A stretch of DNA of 64,000 nt, from the NCBI RefSeq assembly GCF_009757775.1, contig NZ_RHLK01000006.1:1-64000 (forward strand). The letters run 5' to 3'. Source of the DNA: Paenibacillus lutrae. GTDB lineage: Bacteria; Bacillota; Bacilli; Paenibacillales; NBRC-103111. A program made the translations under genes and the position numbers. Below the pieces are notes generated by a model that was not told the DNA's origin, ran no database searches, and saw nothing but the letters and a program-made list of their open reading frames with translations. Below, one piece after another: positions 59,248 to 64,000 of the stretch (within the stretch, counting starts at the first letter, position 1; each line of letters opens with the position of its first letter).

Positions 59248-59475
59248 ATGGAAGCCATTTTTATAGAAGCGGAAGACATGGGAAACCGTTATGCTTACGA
59301 TGCTGAGCAGGTCTTGATTGTCCATCTGCAGAATGACATTCTAGTGGAGAATGTTCACAGCGACTTGGATATAGAGACTTATCTGGACCGGTTTCAGAAT
59401 GATGCGAAGCAAGTTGAGCTGATCAGCTTGGGAGAGTTTAACGAGCGTCTTGACGATATGCTGCTTCACTATTAA
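59248..59475 (+). CDS. Unrecognised 75-residue protein
   Basis: ATG at 59248 (or TTG at 59242) follows GGAGGT and opens a frame for an acidic protein, MEAIFIEAEDMGNRYAYDAE followed by QVLIVHLQNDILVEN and a C-terminal LDDMLLHY. No membrane or signal segment. No family is recognised. The plus-strand terminator about 100 bases downstream supports an independent gene. Confidence 0.65.
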   Translation: MEAIFIEAEDMGNRYAYDAEQVLIVHLQNDILVENVHSDLDIETYLDRFQNDAKQVELISLGEFNERLDDMLLHY

Positions 59476-59569
59476 ACCAATCATCATTTAAAAATGAACG
59501 CACACAACCTACATTCGCCTATACGCGATCTAGTCCCATACATGATAATAGATGAGGTATCAGTGAAGT

Positions 59570-59617
59570 AAGGCTGTCCGCATGGTAGTATTCTACCGGC
59601 AGGGCAGCCTTTCTTTG
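59570..59617 (+). terminator. Intrinsic terminator after the 75-residue gene
   Basis: AAGGCTG and CAGCCTT (59605-59611) enclose an inner GGTAG/CTACC stem and are followed by TCTTTG. It lies about 95 bases after the stop at 59475. Confidence 0.65.
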
Positions 59618-59629
59618 TGGGGCTACACA

Positions 59630-59668
59630 AAAAAAGGTTAGGCAGGAGCGATTGCTCCGCCTAACCTG
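59630..59668 (-). terminator. Intrinsic terminator of the AIM24 gene
   Basis: AGGTTAGGC and GCCTAACCT with inner GGAGC/GCTCC stems around a short loop; the minus strand ends in TTTTTTTG. It lies about 20 bases past the stop at 59686. Confidence 0.85.
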
Positions 59669-59685
59669 CAAAAGATACCCGCGCG

Positions 59686-60471
59686 TTACTTGCCGTCCAG
59701 CAAATTCCCTAATCCCCCAAGGACACTTCCTTCTTCCTTCCGGTTGAAGGAGCCCGACATTACCCGTTCTGCCAGGCGGCTGAACGGCAGGGACTGAAGC
59801 CATACTTTGCCGGGGCCGCGCAGAGTGACGAAGAAAAGACCTTCTCCGCCGAAAACGGCTGATTTGATTCCTTTGACAAACTCGATATCATAGTCGACAT
59901 CGGGCGTCATCGCTACGAAGCAGCCTGTGTCCACACGCAGGACTTCTCCGGGACGCAGATCCCGCTCAACAATCGTTCCGCAAGCGTGAACGAACCCGAG
60001 TCCGTCGCCTTCAAGCTTTTGCATGATAAAACCTTCTCCGCCAAAGAAACCGGCACCCAATTTACGTTGAAGCTCCACACCAATGGATACGCCTTTGGCC
60101 GCACACAGGAAGGAATCTTTCTGGCAAATAATTTTGCCGCCGTACTTATACAAGTCCATCGGAACAATTTTACCGGGATAAGGAGAAGCGAACGACACAT
60201 GTTCTTTGCCGTACCCGTTGTTAGTAAACACCGTCATGAACAAGCTCTCTCCGGTCAACAGACGTTTACCCGCTCCCATCAGCTTGCCCATCAAGCCTTT
60301 TCCGCCGCTCCCGCCGGAGCCGTCGCCAAAGATGGTTTCCATGCTGATGCTGCCTTCCATCATCATCATGCTCCCGGCTTCAGCCACTACGCTTTCTCCC
60401 GGATCCAGTTCGATTTCTACATACTGCATTTCATTTCCGTGGATCACATAATCAATTTCATGAGCGTTCAT
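59686..60471 (-). CDS. AIM24 family (TIGR00266) protein
   Basis: The 261-residue protein has the TIGR00266/AIM24 beta-sheet pattern: [69 protein letters not shown] and [10 protein letters not shown]. Family function is unknown; yeast Aim24 is mitochondrial and bacterial members are implicated only loosely in membrane or tellurium-type stress. ATG at 60471 follows AGAGGAG. Confidence 0.88.
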   Translation of the reverse strand: MNAHEIDYVIHGNEMQYVEIELDPGESVVAEAGSMMMMEGSISMETIFGDGSGGSGGKGLMGKLMGAGKRLLTGESLFMTVFTNNGYGKEHVSFASPYPGKIVPMDLYKYGGKIICQKDSFLCAAKGVSIGVELQRKLGAGFFGGEGFIMQKLEGDGLGFVHACGTIVERDLRPGEVLRVDTGCFVAMTPDVDYDIEFVKGIKSAVFGGEGLFFVTLRGPGKVWLQSLPFSRLAERVMSGSFNRKEEGSVLGGLGNLLDGK

Positions 60472-60609
60472 AATAAGCACTCCTCTTTGTAATGGAATAG
60501 GATGAAGGCAACGGACGTTTAATCAACCCTGCCGCTTCATTCGGCCATACACTGTGTTACGCAGTGATTTCCGTTCCGTTCCATTGAGTGGAGAGAAAAT
60601 CATGAACCC

Positions 60610-61119
60610 TTAATAACTTTCCAGCTCGCGGCTTGCCTTTCTGATTTTCCTTGCTTCATAGCGGGCGGGCGCCGACTCATAGAGACGCTTCTCCCTGTCT
60701 GTTTCGGGAATTACGCCAGGAACCGCCGTAGGCCTCCCATCGCTGCCCAGCGCTACAAAAGTCAGGTAGGAAGTCGCAGTCGTCCTCTTCTCACCCGTCA
60801 GCAGATTTTCTGCCTCTACCCTTACATAGACTTCCATCGAACTGCGGTGTGTCCAGGATACGAACGCTTCCAGTTGGATTGCTTCCCCGAGTAGAACCGG
60901 CGCCAAGAAATCCAGGCTATCGCTTGACGCTGTAACAACCGGAAACCGGCAATGCCTCATGCTCGCAATGGTCGAAATTTTATCGACATACTCCATGATC
61001 TTGCCGCCGAAGACGGTACCGTGATAATTCGTATCCAGCGGAAAAATAATTTCGGTCATAATCGTTCTGGACACGCTGGTTGGTTTAGCTTCCAGTTCTG
61101 TGTGATCTTTCGAACTCAT
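60610..61119 (-). CDS. Acyl-CoA thioesterase (YkhA/BFIT-type hotdog)
   Basis: The 169-residue single-hotdog enzyme hydrolyses acyl-CoA. Key motif PLDTNYHGTVFGGKIMEYVD (N-H-x-x-x-x-GG, active Asn/Asp loop near 30-48), then VTASSDSLDFLAPVLLGEAI and the C-terminal ATSYLTFVALGSDGRP. The pattern matches YkhA-like long/medium-chain acyl-CoA thioesterases. ATG follows GGGAGGT. It is about 140 bases upstream of the AIM24 gene, same strand. Confidence 0.9.
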   Translation of the reverse strand: MSSKDHTELEAKPTSVSRTIMTEIIFPLDTNYHGTVFGGKIMEYVDKISTIASMRHCRFPVVTASSDSLDFLAPVLLGEAIQLEAFVSWTHRSSMEVYVRVEAENLLTGEKRTTATSYLTFVALGSDGRPTAVPGVIPETDREKRLYESAPARYEARKIRKASRELESY

Positions 61120-61203
61120 CGTTGGACCTCCCCCTGATGTCTATACGGGCTGTATGGGTATAGAATGGCCTGTTAACGCCATTTTCATTTGACGAATTTA
61201 GAA

Positions 61204-61243
61204 GAAAAACTCAACAACAGAGCTGAACAAGCTGAACAGCTCT
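61204..61243 (-). terminator. Probable terminator of purT
   Basis: AGAGCTG (61219-61225) and CAGCTCT (61237-61243) form a 7-bp stem; on the minus strand GTTGTTGAGTTTTTC follows. It lies 25 bases past purT; the T run is offset, so strength is uncertain. Confidence 0.55.
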
Positions 61244-61267
61244 TCTAGAACATCTCCGCCTCGTTAC

Positions 61268-62458
61268 CTAAGATTCTGGGCTGTAACGTATTTGTAGACG
61301 TCCCGCGGCTTCAGAAGCCAGCTCCCTTGCCTTGTCTGTATGTTCCGCCGCTGCAAGAGCTACGGCCATCCGGCGGCCGGGTTTGGTTTCGGGCTTGCCG
61401 AATACGCGGACTTGTACATCCGGAGATGCCAATGCTTCTTCTACGCCGGCTATTTCAAATTGTGTGCTGTTACGGTCGGCTTTGAGTGTATGGGAAGCTC
61501 CAGGAGTAACTAAACGGACGGCAGGAACCGGCAGGCCCAGAATGGCTCTCACGTGAAGAGCAAATTCGGACAAGTCCTGCGAGATCATCGTCACCATGCC
61601 GGTGTCGTGCGGACGCGGAGAAACTTCACTAAAGTACACGCCGTCCTCTGCCAGAAACAGCTCCACGCCGAACAAACCGTAACCGCCCAAGGCATCCGTG
61701 ATCGTCTTGGCGATATGCTCCGCCTCCTCGATCTGAGATACATTCATCTGGTGGGGCTGCCAAGATTCAATGTAATCGCCGTCCTTCTGTACGTGACCGA
61801 TAGGAGCGCAGAAAGTTGTGCCTGATACGGAACGGACGGTCAGCAGCGTAATTTCGGATTCGAAGGTGACGAAAGACTCGACAATCACCCGTGCTTTTTT
61901 GGCACGCCCTCCTTCTTGGGCAAAGTTCCAGCAGCCTTCGATGTCGGCCGAGCTTCGGCATACACTCTGGCCTTTGCCGGAAGAACTCATAATGGGCTTG
62001 ATAACGCAGGGCGTTCCGATCTCGCCAACCGCCTGTGTAAGCTCGTCCAGCGTATCGGCGAACGCATAACGGGCGGTGCGCAGACCGAGCTCTTCGGCGG
62101 CCAGCCGGCGGATGCCTTCCCGGTCCATTGTGAGTCTGGAAGCGTTCGCCGTCGGAATAACACGGAACCCTTCCTGTTCGAGCTTAACCAGCTCTTCAGT
62201 CGCAATCGCTTCGATTTCGGGTACGATCAAGTCCGGCTTCTCCTGCTCGATCACACTGCGAAGCGCCGAAGCGTCCAGCATATCGATTACATAGCTGCGG
62301 TGCGCGACTTGCATCGCGGGCGCATTCTCGTAGCGGTCGACCGCTATGGTCTCCACACCGAGGCGCTGCGCCTCCAGAATAACTTCTTTGCCGAGTTCTC
62401 CGGAACCTAGCAGCATCATTTTTTTGGCTTTAGCTGATAATGGTGATCCGTACATCAT
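61268..62458 (-). CDS. purT: Formate-dependent GAR transformylase PurT
   Basis: The 396-residue ATP-grasp enzyme makes formyl-GAR from GAR, formate and ATP in purine synthesis. It has the N-terminal [34 protein letters not shown], a Lys-containing [18 protein letters not shown] phosphate loop (~150-165), [20 protein letters not shown] and the C-terminal RPHDTGMVT. It is an alternative to the folate-dependent PurN. It lies alone, not in a pur operon, as is usual for purT. Confidence 0.95.
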   Translation of the reverse strand: MMYGSPLSAKAKKMMLLGSGELGKEVILEAQRLGVETIAVDRYENAPAMQVAHRSYVIDMLDASALRSVIEQEKPDLIVPEIEAIATEELVKLEQEGFRVIPTANASRLTMDREGIRRLAAEELGLRTARYAFADTLDELTQAVGEIGTPCVIKPIMSSSGKGQSVCRSSADIEGCWNFAQEGGRAKKARVIVESFVTFESEITLLTVRSVSGTTFCAPIGHVQKDGDYIESWQPHQMNVSQIEEAEHIAKTITDALGGYGLFGVELFLAEDGVYFSEVSPRPHDTGMVTMISQDLSEFALHVRAILGLPVPAVRLVTPGASHTLKADRNSTQFEIAGVEEALASPDVQVRVFGKPETKPGRRMAVALAAAEHTDKARELASEAAGRLQIRYSPES

Positions 62459-62574
62459 TTCATCCCTCTCCCAAGGTCAGGGGCTGACGCCCCATTGAGT
62501 TGTTTTATATGTATGTTAACAAAAGCGTAACATCAAGCTGCGTTGCAACAAATTAATAGCGGCAGACAGCTGGC

Positions 62575-62902
62575 TGCGGTTAGCTTGCGCGGCAACGGTA
62601 GAGGCATCCCGGATGCGGTGAGCTTGCACGGCAACGGCAGGGCGTCCGGATGCCGTGAGCTTGCGCGGCAACGGCAGGGGCGTCCGGATGCCGTGAGTTT
62701 GCGCGGCAACGGCAGGGGCGTCCGGATGCGGCGAGTTTGCGCAGCAACGGCAGGGCGTCCCGGATGCCGTGAGCTTGCGCGGCAACGGCAGGGGCGTCCG
62801 GATGCCGTGAGCTTGCGCATCAACGGCAGGGGCGTCCGGATGCGGGGAGCTTGCGCATCAACGGCAGAGGCGTCCCGGATGCCGTGAACTTGCGCGGCAT
62901 CC
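62575..62902. repeat. GC-rich tandem repeat, ~38-bp unit, about 8.5 copies
   Basis: The unit GGATGCCGTGAGCTTGCGCG then GCAACGGCAGGGGCGTCC repeats about 8.5 times with single-base changes (GCGGCAAC/GCATCAAC/GCAGCAAC; GCCGTGAG/GCGGCGAG/GCGGGGAG) and occasional 37- or 39-bp units. It begins about 115 bases after purT's 5' end and stops 8 bases before the VWA-protein stop. Open frames on both strands through it are products of the repetition and lack ribosome sites. It is not CRISPR: there are no variable spacers. Confidence 0.9.
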
Positions 62903-62910
62903 GCTCAAGC

Positions 62911-64000
62911 TTACCGCTCGCCGCGCAGCAGCAGCTTCCGCAGCAGAGGCGCCAGATGCTGCGGAAGCTCGGCCGCATGCGGGACGACAATTCCATGTCG
63001 TCCGTAGATGTTGCGCATCGTGATCCGCTGCGTCTCATGCACCTCGCCGCTGGCGAGGAAGACGCTGATCACGTCGATCCCGAGCCGCCGGCATTCGAGC
63101 ACAGCTTCATACGTGTCGAGAATGCCGGCCTCGTGGTACTCGGCGGCGGATGGCTCCCCGTCGGAGAAGACCAGCAGCACGCGCTGTTTCTCCGGGCGCC
63201 GCAGGAGCCGCCGGGCCGCGTGACGGATTGCGAATCCGTCACGGTTATCCTGCTGCGGCTCCAGCTGCAGCAGGGACGGCCCGCTGCGCGGAGCCAGGCA
63301 GGCGCCGAAGTCTACGACCGTGTGAAACACGTTCGGCGCTTCCTCGGCGCTCACGCGCTCCGCGTCTTCCCAGAATCCCGTCACTTCGTGAGGGATTCTG
63401 AGTGTACGCAGCGTCTCGTGAACCAGCGAGATGCCAAGCCTCGTTTCTTCCATCTTATCGTACATGGAAGCGGAACAATCCACAAGAAGCGAGAATGCGG
63501 CATCCAGATCGGAAGCCGGGTCACGCTTCTTGGTGAACAGGCGCGGTGCCTCATCGGTCGCGAAGCGTACGAGCTTGCGGCCCAGGTGTCCGTAAAGCAA
63601 ATCGCGCCTCGGCGCAGTCTGCTTGCGCTCCAGTGTCAGCCGCACGGTACGCGTCAGCTCCTTCGTCAGCGGCAGAATGATGCCTACAGCCTCCCGGTAG
63701 GCCGCCTCTTCTGCAAGCGTAGGCTTCCGCGCGGCAAGCCGTTCCGCAACCGCGCGCAGCTGAGGGGCGGCTTCTCCGCTCCCTGCCGCCGGATCAGCGG
63801 CTGAGCTGAGCGTCTGAGCGTCTTTTGGCGGTGCTTCAGACGGACGATTTGATGCCACCGAGCGTCCTTTTGCAACTGCCATCGCTTCGCTTGGTGCATC
63901 ATCGCCGGCCTGCACCGCTTCTCCACTGAAGCGGGCTGTCCTCGTTCCCCGCTCCAAAGCATGCCGCAGCGCCTCTCCTTCGGTATCCGGCGTCTCTCTA
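62911..64000 (-). CDS. VWA-domain protein, CobT/cobaltochelatase-like (partial at window edge)
   Basis: The frame stays open to the window edge, with RETPDTEGEALRHALERGTR upstream of an internal TTG, so the true start is outside and 363 residues are visible. A disordered Ala/Pro/Glu-rich segment precedes a helical part (AYREAVGIILPLTKELTRTV), then a von Willebrand A domain with MIDAS motif LLVDCSASMYDKM (DxSxS), a middle Thr/Asp region (VVDFGACL, DNRDGFAIRHA) and VLLVFSDGEPS. This layout fits CobT-like or MoxR-associated VWA proteins; partner AAA+ ATPase would lie outside the window. It ends next to the 38-bp repeats. Confidence 0.8.
   Translation of the reverse strand, partial: RETPDTEGEALRHALERGTRTARFSGEAVQAGDDAPSEAMAVAKGRSVASNRPSEAPPKDAQTLSSAADPAAGSGEAAPQLRAVAERLAARKPTLAEEAAYREAVGIILPLTKELTRTVRLTLERKQTAPRRDLLYGHLGRKLVRFATDEAPRLFTKKRDPASDLDAAFSLLVDCSASMYDKMEETRLGISLVHETLRTLRIPHEVTGFWEDAERVSAEEAPNVFHTVVDFGACLAPRSGPSLLQLEPQQDNRDGFAIRHAARRLLRRPEKQRVLLVFSDGEPSAAEYHEAGILDTYEAVLECRRLGIDVISVFLASGEVHETQRITMRNIYGRHGIVVPHAAELPQHLAPLLRKLLLRGER

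Noticed and set aside
62516-62887. Open frames of 89-114 codons on both strands through the GC-rich repeats
   Set aside because: They arise because a near-38-bp repeat lacks stops; there is no ribosome site, and frames exist on both strands at once.
62575-62902. CRISPR array
   Set aside because: The repeat is continuous with no unique spacers, and no cas genes are present.
1-64000. tRNA, rRNA, prophage, toxin-antitoxin or defence island
   Set aside because: Looked for on both strands; no sequences with those hallmarks were recognised by eye.

Overview
This window looks like the chromosome of a Paenibacillus-type, Gram-positive, spore-forming Bacillales bacterium. That placement is inferred from gene content; no search was run. 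Supporting signs are strong GGAGG ribosome binding sites with frequent TTG and GTG starts, roughly half GC, an S-layer-homology protein, an LTA-synthase-type sulfatase, a soluble HemAT globin sensor, HelD, EcsC, YjgB-like (DUF4309) and YezD family proteins, and a ydaO-type c-di-AMP riboswitch. No rRNA, tRNA, CRISPR array, prophage or biosynthetic cluster was recognised.

Layout. 1-130: right end of an IS3-family element. 184-9308: a methyltransferase divergent from helD, a DUF3817 membrane protein, a 45-residue microprotein, modA-modB without modC, a GNAT and hrpB. 9309-15979: a 570-base stretch without a clear gene, a cadherin-like repeat protein, a frameshifted MFS transporter, EcsC, an intact MFS transporter and an atypical SRAP protein. 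16339-26664: LTA synthase, pdxK, an orphan, hemAT, an aldo/keto reductase, a GDSL hydrolase, two lipoproteins and a CDF metal exporter. 26766-31400: cysteine dioxygenase, a sulfurtransferase remnant, a coupled HAD/DeoR pair, L-lactate dehydrogenase, and a c-di-AMP riboswitch ahead of a lone enolase-superfamily N-terminal domain. 31453-34021: DoxX, two tiny CxxC/CxxC proteins and an acyltransferase, arranged around Crp/Fnr-type palindromes. 34185-48628: an S-layer/YcdB protein, an RCK_C membrane protein, a FUSC-like exporter, small orphans, an SDR, GNATs, an SgrR-like regulator, a SanA/YdcF protein and an aspartase/fumarase. 49052-53643: gabD, a membrane orphan, a lipase-like hydrolase and a purine permease. 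53820-58919: sulfate uptake operon sbp-cysT-cysW-cysA followed by an alpha/beta hydrolase and yezD. 59248-64000: a small orphan, an AIM24 protein, an acyl-CoA thioesterase, purT, a 38-bp tandem repeat and a VWA protein cut by the window edge.

How the genes fit together. Most are housekeeping or accessory genes in short operons closed by clear intrinsic terminators. Sulfur is one theme: sulfate uptake, YezD, cysteine dioxygenase and a sulfurtransferase remnant. Oxygen limitation is another: two divergent promoters each carry a perfect TGTGA-N6-TCACA palindrome centred exactly at -41.5 from a predicted start, with three degenerate copies on an 18-bp period between them; lactate dehydrogenase and HemAT also lie in the window. 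The most notable regulatory unit is the c-di-AMP riboswitch controlling a gene of unknown function.
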